Assembly: GCA_921293015.1 (NCBI GenBank)
Contig: OV121087.1
Span: forward strand, 3,422,501-3,486,500
Length of the DNA stretch: 64,000 bases
Origin: Phorcus lineatus
Lineage: Eukaryota > Mollusca > Gastropoda > Trochida > Trochidae
Direction of reading: 5' to 3'
Below are positions 1 to 12,650 of this stretch, one piece after another (position 1 is the first letter of the stretch; the number at the start of each line of letters is the position of its first letter). The notes beneath the pieces are model-generated. The model ran no database searches. It was not told the DNA's origin and saw only the letters and a list, made by a program, of their open reading frames with translations. Position numbers and translations under genes: made by a program.

Positions 1-45
1 ACCCGATCTTTAAGGAGGAAGGGGGGGGGGGGGGGGGAGAGGTAC
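1..45. repeat. Poly-G tract
   Basis: A run of 17 consecutive G (21-37) inside a purine-rich stretch. It could form a G-quadruplex or be a sequencing-prone homopolymer. No gene is associated with it. Confidence 0.8.
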
Positions 46-99
46 GTTAAAACGTGTATCAAGTATGCCGCTAATGTTGTTATCTCATTTGAACGTTCA

Positions 100-730
100 A
101 ATAGAAAATGATAAATAAGCCGATAGCGAAGACGTAGTAAGCCTTGCAGATCTAATACTTTTCCATGAGATGCGAAAACTGATAAGGAAAGAAATCTTCT
201 GACAAAGACATAGTAAGAACTTGTAGATCTTATATTTTCCCATGAATTTCGAATACTGATAAGGAAAGAAATCTTCTGACAAAGACATAGTAAGAACTTG
301 TAGATCTTATATTTTCCCATGAATTTCGAATACTGATAAGGAAAGAAATCTTCTGACAAAGACATGGTAAGAACTTGTAGATCTTATATTTTCCCATGAA
401 TTTCGAATACTGATAAGGAAAGAAATCTTCTGACAAAGACATAGTAAGAACTTGTAGATCTTATATTTTCCCATGAATTTCGAATACTGATAAGGAAAGA
501 AATCTTCTGACAAAGACATAGTAAGAACTTGTAGATCTTATACTTTCCCATGAATTTCGAATACTGATAAGGAAAGAAATCTACTGACAAAGACATAGTA
601 AGAACTTGACAATGTAGATCTAATACTTTTCCATAAAATGCGAATGCTGATAAGGTAATGAATGTACTGACAAAGACATACTAAGAACTTGTACATCTAA
701 TATTTTTCCACGAAATGCGAACTGAAAGGT
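100..730. repeat. 77-bp tandem array (about 8 copies)
   Basis: The landmark AGATCT recurs near 149, 226, 303, 380, 457, 534 and 617, with a degenerate copy (ACATCT) near 693, giving a 77-bp period. The central copies are almost identical. The outer copies (before 220 and after 600) are diverged, and one carries a 6-bp insertion near 609. Open frames on the minus strand here are repeat artefacts, because each copy re-creates the same short peptide. Confidence 0.9.
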
Positions 731-1085
731 CAAGGAAGAACATACAAAGACGGAGGAGTATGATCCATGCAGTCTTTAACTCTAACCTCACGAGTTCGCT
801 TAACATGAGTGTCGTACAACCGGTCCCATGCCCCTGCTCTGTGGAAATCACGTGATAGAATATTTTTGAAACCCAATACAGTCGTAAAATTTTTAGAAGA
901 GAGTAATCAAAATTTGGTGTTTGAATTATTTTCAATGTAAAATAAGAAAACTTTTTAAGGGAATATAACCAACCTTGGATAAGAGAGACAATAATTAAAC
1001 AAAAATTGACTTGTAGTTCAACATCGTCCGGGTTCAACAGCCTCTTATTACTTGAATTCAACAGCCTCTTATAACTATACAGTTC

Positions 1086-1394
1086 GAAGAAAAATTTAGA
1101 TCCGTGTTCTTGATACCATTCTGATTCATATTTGATGATTCCAACACACAAAACATAATTATCACAAAAAACAAATGCTTTCACTACATAACATAAAAGA
1201 TGCTTTAATCGCTACACCAAAGATTTCATATTTCTATGCGAAGAAAAATTTAGATCCGCGTTCTTGATACCATTCTGATTCATATTTGATGATTCCAACA
1301 CACAAAACATCATTATCACAACAAACCAATGCTTTCACTACATAACACAAAAGATGCTTTAATCGTTACACCAAAGATTGCATAATTCTATGCG
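1086..1394. repeat. 154-bp tandem duplication
   Basis: The segment starting GAAGAAAAATTTAGATCCG at 1086 recurs at 1240 and stays similar for about 150 bp. The offset is 154 bp, twice the 77-bp period of the neighbouring array, although the sequence differs. Both copies keep a short minus-strand reading frame, but nearly all differences change the amino acid, so coding is not supported. Confidence 0.8.
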
Positions 1395-2965
1395 ATCATA
1401 TTTTCTAAAGACGCTTGCAAGTGCAGACATCGTGTATTTGAAGTCCCGTTCACCCATTGGTACAAATAGTTTGAAGTCAGTTATTTGCTGAAGGGTTGCC
1501 GCATAGGTACTCTTTTAAATATCAATGTCTGCCACAATTCATATGATATGACATGACATGCGTGTGCAAACAAAGTGTAAAAAGAATCTCTTTCATCAGT
1601 TAAGAGGTTGTGTCAAACTTACAAGTAGCTTAGATTAAAAGGTGATTAAGGATTGGCGCAACTGTACGCAATAAGGTCTGATATATTATTCAGGCAACCC
1701 GGAAGTGATCGAAGACACTGGTGAATTAGTTTTCTAGATCTACGACAATAGACGTTTCCAATTTAAACTGAGGGATCCACTTTCCAAGAACCTTATTAAG
1801 CAGTCACGATATGCACCTCTCTAAGCCTTGTGAAGTATCATATAAACGTAATAAAAACTTTTTTTCAGGTTGAAACTACTTATAGTTTAAATTTGTATAC
1901 ATGTAACACATAGAAAATCGTTCTTTTTCTGACGAAATCAACGAAAAGGTTGTAAAATCTGTTCATGAAAATTTAACCCTTACTAAGCGTTTTTCTGTTG
2001 AAACTATAAATATTTATCATAAAGTCTGCTAAATTCAGTGATGATGAATTAAGATATGCTGTATAAATGTATAAATATATATATATGTGTGTGCGTGTGT
2101 GGGTGAGTATTCAGATAGACTGCTAGCCTGTTAACCAATCCCTTTCTTTTTGAAATAAATATTGTTTAAACCACACAAAGAAATGGGTAGCAACTAAGGT
2201 TAGAAACACCAACGAGTGGGAACAGCAGCTTATATCACTAAATAGACTCGGGGAGGCGTGTGCACGTATGTTACCATACATGTAGTAATAAGTGAGATGA
2301 CGAGAACGTTATTGCTAACTTAATTAGATCAAAGCATGTCGACGTTATAGCAAATCATTTAAGTATTAACGTTTAGGCGGTAAATAGTTCCTTATATTAT
2401 CTTTACTTTTTTTATAGATAAAATCAACTCGAACATTACACATGTGATTATACGGTACGTATGACAACGGTTATGTCTACAGTGTTGATTACAGATGACA
2501 TAGCAAGTAATTCAAATCATATGTCAACTGCCGAGCTCATTCTTAGAACTATATGTATTTGACATAATGCATTAGAGTTGTTTTAATGAGCACTTAGAGC
2601 CAGGAAGTTGAAGGTTGCGTTTATCAAATGCTTATCATTGTACAGGAATACAAAAGGAAAAATCAATGAAAGTAAAATGGTTATCTGAAATGTCAAGCAA
2701 AACCAAGTGGCGGCCATTTTTGTGTGAACACCTTTTAATCATTTGAGGCAAGGATGAGGATTCGTATAGTATACCGGTCATGTTACGTTCGTTTTTTAAA
2801 TGTTACAATGGATTTAAAACCACCGTTTTGCAAGTGGAAACATTGTTTTCGTTTATTGATCTAAAAAGGCGTGCTTCTAGACCCTGGTCAGCCTTTCCTA
2901 TGTTGTTAATGAAAGAGATAAGCATGATCAAACAAACCGGGACTTAATTATTTTCTGTGTTTTTT
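1395..2965. other. Non-coding stretch, nothing recognised
   Basis: AT-rich sequence without long open frames, recognisable domains or clear repeats, apart from a short TA/TG run near 2075-2102. Confidence 0.5.
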
Positions 2966-2966
2966 A

Positions 2967-2967
2967 T

Positions 2968-3000
<33 letters not shown>

Positions 3001-3010
3001 GTTTGTTAAA

Positions 3011-3080
<70 letters not shown>

Positions 3081-3100
3081 ATATATATTCTTTAACAAAC

Positions 3101-3147
<47 letters not shown>

Positions 3148-3164
3148 ATTTTCAGTTTGTTAAA

Positions 3165-3240
<76 letters not shown>
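2967..3240. repeat. TA microsatellite with an embedded inverting motif
   Basis: Long TA dinucleotide tracts are interrupted by three copies of a roughly 24-bp motif (ATAATTTTCAGTTTGTTAAA...). The copies at about 2991-3014 and 3145-3168 are on the plus strand and the one at 3087-3110 is inverted. The Tyr/Ile-repeat open frame across it is an artefact of TA repetition. Confidence 0.9.
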
Positions 3241-3242
<2 letters not shown>

Positions 3243-6200
3243 TTTTAACATATCGAATTAACATAAAATAATGTTAATGTGTTCAAAAGTAAAAACATTG
3301 AAAATGAAGCCTGGCAGAGGCATGACGAGCGCCGACAGCTTTGCCTACGGAATAACATTTAATTGCTGATCAGTCATTTAAATCATTAAACATTGTTAAA
3401 CATCCATTTTATGCATATGAAATTAAAAAATGTGTGTTCACTAACGGCAATTGAAGGCATTGAAGATACAGCCTAGCAGGAAGCAGCTTTTTTACATTTA
3501 TTTGTGTCCATATTCATTAACAATTTGAATGATATGTTTAACGAGGTACGTGTTTTGTTACAATTGTTGGTATATACATCTATCGAACATTTTTTCCGAT
3601 GGTTTGACGGGTAAGTTCATCTTGAAATATGATTTTCAATCCGAAATAGTGTAATGTAGTGTAGTGAAGCATAGCGTAGGTATACACTTTATGTACACCA
3701 GATACCACGAACTAGGGGCTGACTCGGACAGAGTGAGCTTTTGATTACCTTATTTACTCAAGCAGAACCCTGTATTGTCAACCCGCGCTTTGTTTAAATG
3801 ATCCATGTACAATAAACAGGTTGCGTTTCTCGGAAATCCTGTATTCCATGAAACTTTGATCGCCCACGTCTTTTCAAACCCAGCTTGACATGCCGAGATA
3901 TTTGACATAGATTCGTAAATTGTGAAGAGGAAGAGGAACCCCTGTGGTCCTGAGTACGCGTGTTGTTCCAAATTGTTTAATATATCAGCATATGAGTCAT
4001 TCTCCAGAGTTGCAGCTTTTTTGGTGCCAACTACGAAATTATTGAAATTTTCTTTTTAAGAATGGTAAGCTACATGGTTCAGGGTCTGATTTTAAATCTA
4101 TTTGAGGCGTAACCATATCTGATACAAACTTTTTTATACTCATTTTAGCAGTTAGTTTTATGCTCAAATTTGAAAAGAAAATTTATAAATCATATTTCAT
4201 TCAATAAATTTTTTTTGGGTCTTTAATGTGTGAGAAAAGCCGATCATACTTTGACACACTCTTAATATCCTATGAATTGGCATCCACCTTCATGCAACAG
4301 TTGTACAGAAGATTATTATCATTTTTATGATTATTAAGAGAACATTTCATTACTGTTAAGTTATTTACGACAAACCTATGTACTGTTTAAATTATCAAAC
4401 AAATACGTTTTGTTCCTGTTTCATGATTAACAGGACTGTTATTCAAAGAAACAAATTTTTATTAGAAAAAAGATATTTCACATTTTATAACGATCTGCTT
4501 AACTGAGACATTGATATGTCATTTAGCTGCATAGAAAGGCAGTTTTAATGTACCATGTATCATATCAAAACCGCAGTAATCTTTAAGAATAAAAGCAAGT
4601 TTCTGTTTGTTTCGGGAAATACTTACATGTGTTACATTGTAGACAGTTATTTAGTATATTTGAGTATGGATAATGATGTATTTATATTTCTGGGAGATAT
4701 GAATGGATGTTAGACTCTGTAAAATTGGGAACTAATAGAAAACGAAGAAAAAAGATATATTTATATCAGTATTAATAACATTTTTGAAGAACCGTTTTGA
4801 ATAGGTAGTATATGACCAACCATAAAAGCCAATTAAACATCAATATTTCACGACTTTGCCTGCTTGTTATACCAAAGACATTGACTGTTACAGGAGAGAC
4901 AAAATTCCCGTTACTTGTGGCCATTTGAGTTTCAATTCTGAACTTTCACTTGAAATTCATATTCCTTATTATCATTTTCATCTTCATTTTTGTGATCTTC
5001 ATTATCATTCTCATTGCTGATATCTTTTTCATTTTTTTTATTGGCTAATCATGTTTTCATCTTTGCAAATGACATAAGCGACGTCGCCTCTGACAATTTT
5101 GTCGTTTTCAACATCTTCACTTTCTTCATCTTATCCACATTCGTCCTCCTCCTTTTCATAGCCCAGTGTGTGAAGGCGCTGAGGTATTTATCAAAGGGTT
5201 GCATGCTCGAGTTCGTGACTCACTACTATCAGTAGCATATTTCAAGGTTAGATTCGACGTATGGTTCATTATAGGGACATTTAGCATTGGATTCTTGAAC
5301 GTTACACACTGAAAAGACAATCAAGTGACGTCATCACCACGGATAAATGGCATTAAGTAATGAATTGTAATTTATTTGAATTCAGAGTCAATATGAACTT
5401 TTATGAACATAATTATGAATGATTCTGTTCTTGCACATTTAAACTAAAGCTTTATAGTCAATCTCACAGGTCTCTTCGCCGTTTCTAGCGTGATGAAATA
5501 TACAGAATATAGACGGGACTAGTCGACTCATTGCCATTATATGTCAACGAGACAAAGGAAAAATATATTATTTGATATATATGGAAGTTTAGTGAGCGTT
5601 ATAGAGGATAAACGTTAAACAAGTATGAGACCGGATTTTTTTTATTTTCATGATAGACTATGTTACGGTAATGATAATTATGCTGTTTTAAAACACAACT
5701 TCTAAAGTTTCTATCGGCAGAAACATTGAAAATTGAACATTAGGAGTTTGAAAAACCTATATTGAGCGTTTATGTAAAGATTCTTATACGATTTTTAAGA
5801 ACACACGGAGGCGAAGGCTTTCTTTTCTAACCACAACTTATAATGCCTTTCAGAAGAAAAAGTTTAAATTTCTAGATTTTCATCAATAATAATGCTTTGA
5901 AAGCGACGTTCAACATTATTTTATTTCTCCCAATTAAAATTACCTTTCTTGAGACCGAATCTTACATTCTGTTTAACAATTCTAAGAACTAGCGTGGAAC
6001 AGGAGTGGCTGCTCACCTTTTGCTGACAGGTTGGCTATACATGAAGGAAGCATTACTTACCAGATACGTTCTCCTTAAACACACACTTTGTTCTTGTTTA
6101 TTTATGGCAGACTATTTATGGTTGAAGAGTGTCAAATGCATTGAATGTAATGATTAATGACCTCGTTTCATCCTCATATATGCTTCGTCATTATGTTCGT

Positions 6201-7120
6201 GGATCTCATGTATATCAAACGTATCTATCGTGTCATTATATAGAAACATAATTAGTATTCTTGAAAAATAAAAGAAAGTTAATAAGAAATATAATTTATT
6301 TTTTTAAAAATACAAATTGATTTAGCATATTGTAAGGGTAAAGGTAAAAGGTAAAAATCGTGAATTGTGATAGAAAACGCCCGAATCAACTTTAACTTTT
6401 AAGACTTTGTCACGCAGTTCGAGCGTGCGTCCTATTTCTCGCCTCTCCTCTAATGTACTTTCATGAAATATCATCAATTATTGTATATATCGAAAGTACA
6501 TGTTAGGTACTTTACATTCATGTATCTATTTTTATCATTCATGTCTTTATTCGCCGACTGTGGCTATTTTCATATGTTCAAATGTCATTTCCATGCTCCA
6601 TTTATCAGCCTTATTACATGTAGTATTTATATGCCAATACTCATGATATAGATATTTATATCTTCTTGTAGAAGAGTTTGCGCCCTTTACAATAAGCCAT
6701 TGTAGGGCTCCATACCTTAAATATTTATGGAGCTAGGGATAATTTAGTTTCACAAAGAAACACAGATTAAGATATCCTTACGCTAGGCTACCATTCTGTT
6801 CTTCGAGTAAAGCCATGGTTACTTCGACGTCCGCACGGAGCAGATAAATAGCGAACCAAGCTCTGGTACCAGCAGTCTTGACTTGACCCTTGCTGGGAGA
6901 GGTCACGGGTGGACCTGGGACGCTGGAAGTATTTCGGTGAGGTTAATATTCCTTCATTTTTCTCTGTACCTTTCTGGAGTATGTGATCACTTCCTTTAAG
7001 AACTTACAGTTTTAACCTTACCTTCCCTCCCATTATTTGATAAGTTCCACTATAACTAATCTAGTGTTCTTATTCATTTACTCACTCAAGTAGTGATTAG
7101 GGATAATCTAAAGTACTGTG
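3241..7120. other. Long non-coding stretch
   Basis: About 3.9 kb of AT-rich sequence. The short open frames here (for example near 5014 and 6463) have low-complexity, hydrophobic composition with no domain. No tRNA, repeat array or LINE remnant was recognised. The last 300 bases (6830-7120) are somewhat less AT-rich and may belong to the transposon that follows. Confidence 0.45.
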
Positions 7121-7648
7121 TGCTTGTTGTTTTATTGGGTTATTCCCATCTACCCAGCCCTGCGTTAATTAATCCTATCTATTAGGGATTAGGATTAGGC
7201 TGGCTAGCCTCGGTGAAGGGGGAGAAAGTTACCTGCGAATTTATATCCATGTAATTTTAAATCCAGGAGAAAAATGTATGTAGACAGTGAAGTAAACTTT
7301 ACCAGTGACGAATTGGTATTTATTTCAAAGCCATTTTCATTTGAAGTACATGGATACTTTTATTTATATTTTTTTACAGCTAGTGTGTTGTTGCTTAATA
7401 ATAGACTACTTTAAACAAAATTACGAATTTTTTTATTTTTGCATTTGATAACAGTTCAATCAAAGTAGCATTGAAGGCAATTAGTTTTGACAGGTGAACT
7501 GTTAATCATCCCGGTATGATTGCACTCAGTCGTGAGTGTGCTTGAGTACCAGTTCACATCAAATAATTATGTTTATTTAACTGAGTGAACACATATCATA
7601 AAGAATCAGTATAAATGTGTCCTTGAAAGATGTCAATGTCACTTCACC

Positions 7649-8473
7649 ATGGCACTTCACTTCACCTTTGACAAGTCACCTGAGATCTTCACCCAGCTGT
7701 ATTCCATCCATGCGTTTGTGGATGGTAAGATGTTCCCTCTAGTTTATGGACTACTCCCCAACAAGAAGCAGACAACCTACCAACGGTTCTTAAGTCACGT
7801 GAAGGACTTTGCTGCAGCCAACAACATCATCATCGCTCCCACATTTGTCTTTACTGACTTTGAAGTTGCAGCACAAAATGCAGTGACCACTGTGTTTCCG
7901 GGTACCACCACGAAGGGCTGTTTTTTCCATTATAGCCAGGCTATATGGAGAAATGTACAAAAGCATGGACTGACGCAGCAGTATGCAGACAACCCCCACG
8001 TCACGAAGCTTGTACGTCGTGCAATTGCCCTACCCCTGGTTCCTCTGGACAAAGTAAGTGACATGTGGCTGTATGCCCTGGAATCATCCCCTGACGATCC
8101 ATCGACTGAAGGATTCAAGGACTACGTGACAGGCTACTGGGTTGAAGGTGACCATGGTCGTCAGATGTGGAACCACTACAACACCGTCGGTCCCAGAACA
8201 ACGAACCACGTTGAGGGGTGGCACAGAAAGCTGACAACTGTAACATCGGAGTGCCACCCAAACCTCTTCAAAACCATCAGCTTCTTGAAGAAGGAGCAGG
8301 CTTACACTGAGGCCTGCATCATACAGCTGAATCATGGTGGCGGAGCTCCACCAAGGAAGAAAAAGTACCGTCAACTTGATGATGCTTTGGACACTTACAA
8401 AAGACGCTATGCAAGTGGGCAAGTGTCATGCGAGGAGTACCTCGATCTGGTTGGCCATTTGACAGGCTACTGA
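7649..8473 (+). pseudogene. MULE-family transposase domain, 5'-truncated
   Basis: This open frame of 274 residues matches the core of MULE-type transposases, including the FLYWCH-linked animal proteins. Residues 9-40 (KSPEIFTQLYSIHAF, then LVYGLLPNK) fit the segment after the first catalytic Asp. VFTDFE holds the likely second Asp (D70). GCFFHYSQAIWRNV gives the Cys91/His94 pair typical of the family, and TTNHVEGWH (E189, H192) holds the likely catalytic Glu. The usual DGTF motif is replaced by HFTF just after the Met, so the first catalytic Asp and the whole N-terminal DNA-binding region are absent. The fragment is probably inactive unless an upstream exon supplies the N-terminus; I saw none. 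Inverted repeats flank it. Confidence 0.7.
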
Positions 8474-8590
8474 GATGTTTATGATATGTAACCATTGTTG
8501 CTATTTCATGCCAATGTCCATTCAAAGTACTGAAATGTTTATGATATGTAACCATTGTTGCTATTTCATGCCAATATCCATTCAAAGTGC
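8470..8590. repeat. 60-bp tandem duplication at the 3' end of the transposase frame
   Basis: The segment starting CTGAGATGTTTATGATATG at 8470 recurs at 8530 (CTGAAATG...). The transposase stop codon lies at the start of the first copy, so the duplication is in its 3' flank. Confidence 0.85.
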
Positions 8591-8764
8591 TACTACAATT
8601 GTATAAAATAAAAAATTTAACTATATTAATAGTGTTTGTCCCTTTTTTCATGGGTTAACCCTTTTTCATAGGTATCAAATTTGACCCAGCACCTGTTGTT
8701 TTAAGGGATTATACCGCTTGACTGGTTCAATTACCCTAGATAATAGGGCTGGGTGGATGGGAAT

Positions 8765-10150
8765 ATTGCGTTTTATTCATCCCTACTCGTTAAGACGGCC
8801 ATTAGCTTATATTGTTATTACAACGTCTGGGTGTATGCTAGAGTGATTCCCTACAGTTTGTCTATGTGTTTATTCATGGGTTGTTGACTTCCTTAATTAG
8901 TTGTTAACTCCTGTTGAGTGGATTACGGGTAGCGTGTCGCTGTACCCGGTTATCGTCTTGTGTTGACTGCAAATAAATCACTTGATTCACGGATTGGCTT
9001 CTCTCTAGTTATTTATTGGCTTGATTATTTTTCTTATCTTTCTGTCAGATAACGGGTCTCACCTGAGTTTAGATATCGTTACACCGTGACAGACTTATAT
9101 CAGTCTAGCCGATTGGTCTGTTATCCTGAACCTACGTCAAAATATTTTTGAAGTCAAGAAAATGTAAGCAGGTACCTGCTTCAAGTAAGGTTTAGGACTC
9201 CTTTTACGTTATTTCATATCAAATATTTAATAATAACAGTCACATGTCTTATTTTCAGGGATATATTATGTTAATCCACTAGCCGGTTTTTGATTGGTCT
9301 TATGGTTAGGTTAAATTGTAAAGGGCGTGATATTTCGGCATCTGAACATATATCAGACCTTTGCTGACCTTCAATGAAAACATGAGATTGTCATATATGA
9401 TATTTTAGCATTATATGAAAATGGAGTCAGACAATCTGAATTTAATGTATTTTAGCACGGTCAAATCCCTTATCCATAATAAAATCCGAACATATTTTAT
9501 CTAGATATTTCCTCTTACCAGTAGGATAATTTGCCCTTTAGAACAACAAGGCATCAGTTATTCTGAACAGGAATTCTGATGCATTCTTTGTTTACCATAA
9601 CATGAGGTGTTATTATAGATTAACAAAGGAAGGAAAAACACGACGTAATCAAGCATTTTAGTGTCATGGCAATATATTGAAATACCGAGTGAAAAACAAT
9701 GAAAAGACATGTCCAGCTATTGTACCCTCACGTACCCTCATGTATGGCCAAAACTCTTCGATCACAGAATTTGAATTTTCTCAAGAAACCAAACTATAAT
9801 CATGCCAGTTGTAACAGAAGTCATTCAGTATTGCTGCTCTTCGACTTTGGAATCAACGTCCTCACGTTATCAAGATATCACCTTCATTGACTGTTTTTAA
9901 ATCAAAACTCTAAACTTATTTTTTTAAAGCTATTTTTCATAGATTTTACTTCATGATATTTTCCCACTGACTGAATAATCTGACTTTGCGTACAATATTT
10001 ATTCATATGCTGTAATTCATACTCTTCTCTTAGATTTATTAGATCTTAGATCTCTTATTCATGCCAATACTTCACACCATTACCTTTTTGTATATGCGAT
10101 TTTAGCATGCACCTTGTGTATGTATATACTTATTTATAAATACTCCGTGT
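8765..10150. other. Non-coding stretch, possible repeat end near 9070
   Basis: No gene recognised. The stretch 8930-9070, with an AATAAA at about 8970 and ending ACACCGTGACAG, has the look of an LTR or transposon end. I found no partner copy, so this is only a suggestion. The rest is AT-rich sequence. Confidence 0.3.
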
Positions 10151-10151
10151 T

Positions 10152-10174
10152 ATAATAATAACTATTATTATTAT

Positions 10175-10248
<74 letters not shown>

Positions 10249-10362
10249 TAACTACTACTACTACTATAACTACTACTACTACTATAACTACTACTACTAC
10301 TACTACTATAACTACTACTACTATAACTACTACTACTATTACTATTATTACTACTAATACTA
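10152..10362. repeat. TAC/TAA trinucleotide microsatellite
   Basis: About 200 bp of (CTA)n with TAT/TAA variants at the edges and several ATAACTACTA interruptions. It produces Val-rich and Ser-rich frames on the minus strand that should not be taken as genes. Confidence 0.95.
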
Positions 10363-11970
10363 CCTCGTACACTAGTGAGACATTTGTAAACCAGTCTATC
10401 CAACAGATGTTTTCAGTACGTATTAACCTTAATTCACCGTAGCCTGAAATATAAGCTCTTGAAAAACGAGTCTGAACAATCATCGCTCTGATCCCTTTCA
10501 TCTTATACTGGACAAACTAAATTATGGATATTGTAATTTCTATCATCAATATTTCATCATGTTCTCTAAGCAAAAATATGTAATAATAAATAATTTAAGA
10601 ATATTCATATATTCCTAAATTTTTTTTTCATTATATTCTGTTTTACAGACTGAATGTTAGTCTACCTGTGAACATATGATCCTCTAGAAGTTGTATTTCT
10701 TTCGTAATGATTAGTTGTGTTATTTAAAGGGGAAGTAGCACATTTATTGGAATGTTATTTCTCCAAATTTTCCTCAATAATTGAATGTTGATAGCAAATG
10801 CGTCATCTTAAGGGCCAGATCCTCCATTCCTCTTCCAAGACGTAGAAGACAGTATTAAGTATCTAGAGGAAATGGTTGGCGGTCATATCAGTGTAAACAA
10901 CTTTTAATCAGCACTTTGTTTCCTAAAAAAACCCATGCAAATGCCCCTATAATTCTTGTGTCAGACCATATCAGTATAAAAAACAAATGACTTGTAGGAC
11001 ATATGTATCACGAGCGTGATTAAAGCTGTATCGAAAGTTTTTACATATGCATAAACTTCGTAAAGATGACGTGACATGCGTTTGAGCGTACAATTTTCTT
11101 CATTACTGATTTTATTCCTGTACACAGTAAGCAAATGCGACTGTCGAACACAAAGACGTCATAAATACGACATTTTGCACTGGAAATATTTTTTTGATAA
11201 TCTAAAATACTTCACTATTTACGTTTTAGCGCGAGCAAAAATTGTATTTTGTTCGTGTTATAACCTCTATTAAGTCAGCTTGTCTCCATCCTTTTTCATG
11301 TTTCTATCTACTTTTGTGCTCTTAAAGGTTATAAGATTAATTCTTTACGAAGTGGGACTATTTTCAAACGCTTATAAAGTACTGACGGAAAAGAAATGTA
11401 AGGATTTTGGGGTGTTTATTCTCACTTTTAAATGCATTATAAGTTTGTTTCCTACTCTTGTTTAAAACAGTTTTTGTTTTTGTTCCCTGAAAAAGACTAG
11501 ACGGGAAAACCCCGTAATGATTTCTAGAAATATTTATATTTAGGGAAAATGTACGTCCTTGTGCAATCTACTTAAGTACATATGGTGTGATGTAAATACG
11601 CTCAAGGAAATGGTATCACTGACATACATGTATTGGAGGCAAGGAGCAAGTTCCGACTCGGGAGACGTGTGTCCAAACCTTTTCAGCTATTACAATATTA
11701 TGACAGTTTGGGATTGTCACGTGATCAGTTGTTAAGATGCCAAAATGTCATGTGCAGGTCGAAATCGAAATCATAGCTAAGACACACACACAACAAATTC
11801 TGTGGAATGTGCGTAATGTTTTGGCACCAAAGATTTAAAATTTGATAAGGCTTTTAAGTCAATTTAACAAGTTTTATATAAGCTAACCATTTCAATTCTT
11901 CTAATTGCATCTATCCCAAAGACCATCTTTGTTTCAATCAGTACAACTTCCGGTCGAATAAATTAATCAA
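10363..11970. other. Non-coding stretch, nothing recognised
   Basis: AT-rich sequence with short frames of no recognisable domain (for example 11076-11465). Confidence 0.45.
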
Positions 11971-12029
11971 TTAGCCTCTTTGAATGGGGGAAGTTTTTCA
12001 TGAAACCAGGGATCAACATTAAGCAGATG

Positions 12030-12650
12030 TAACCGTGAATGTCTATGGTATAAATTGTGTAAGACTGGGATCTCAGGGAAAATGTATAATAGTATTAAAA
12101 CTTTATATGAAGATGTACAATGTGCTGTGAAAGTACATGGATATATGACACGTACATTCAGTGTAAGGAAGGGAGTGAAACAAGTCTGCACCTTGTCCCA
12201 AACCTTATTTTCCATATTCATTAATGATCTGGCCGATGATATTAATGCGCTTAATTGTAGAATATTTATAGATAATGTGTATTTGTCAATTTTATAATTT
12301 GCTGATGATATTGTGCTTATAGCCCGAAGTGTAGTGTCTCTACAAGCAATGTTTGATGCTACAGTTAAATGAGGATAAATCAAAAGTCATTCATTTCAGG
12401 AATAATAACATAACAATGTCAACCGTCAAGTTTAATTGTGGCACAAAGAACATAGAAATTGTGAACAAATATAAGTACCTAGATCGCTGGTTTCATGAAC
12501 ATTTACACTTTAGTCTCATCTCAGTATGTTTTTTCTTCATATTGTATATATGTGTCAAAATATTTTCACTGTGGTACAATCATGGCAGGTTTGCAGAAAG
12601 TAGAGTACATCACATCGCAGAGAGGCGCAGTTCAAGTACTTTTCCGAAGT
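12030..12650 (+). pseudogene. Decayed LINE reverse transcriptase fragment
   Basis: Translation from about 12030 gives RECLWYKL, then a block resembling the middle of a LINE reverse transcriptase: FSVRKGVKQVCTLSQTLFSIFINDL, corresponding to the GVRQGCVLSPTLFSIFINDL block of the better copy at 16.4 kb. An in-frame stop at 12295-12297 precedes FADDIVLIA, the catalytic YADD-type motif (already FADD here). A frame change near 12355 then leads to a block ending YKYLDRWFHEHLHF, the counterpart of YKYLGLWFQEHLDL in the other copy. Weak similarity to the downstream QHRAC region continues to about 12650. It is dead: it has a stop, a frameshift and no endonuclease. It is related to, but clearly older than, the LINE at 13.3-17.95 kb. 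Confidence 0.8.

Larger units (their letters stand above)
7142..8764 (+). mobile_element. Probable MULE-type DNA transposon remnant with short inverted repeats
   Basis: A 20-bp sequence at 7142-7161 (ATTCCCATCTACCCAGCCCT) is matched at 19 of 20 positions by the reverse complement of 8745-8764. These inverted repeats bracket the transposase-like frame at 7649-8473. They may be terminal or subterminal repeats; I could not define outer ends or a target-site duplication. Similarity beyond the 20 bp is weak, so the full element may be larger. Confidence 0.5.

Noticed and set aside
681-1184. A 167-codon minus-strand frame, part of it repeated in the next 154-bp copy
   Set aside because: It spans tandem repeats. 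The differences between the two copies nearly all alter amino acids, and no domain or splice context is visible.
8930-9075. Possible solo LTR ending ACACCGTGACA
   Set aside because: No matching left end (TGTCACGG type), partner copy or target-site duplication could be found.
10130-10501. Val-rich and Ser-rich minus-strand frames
   Set aside because: Direct translation of a CTA trinucleotide repeat.
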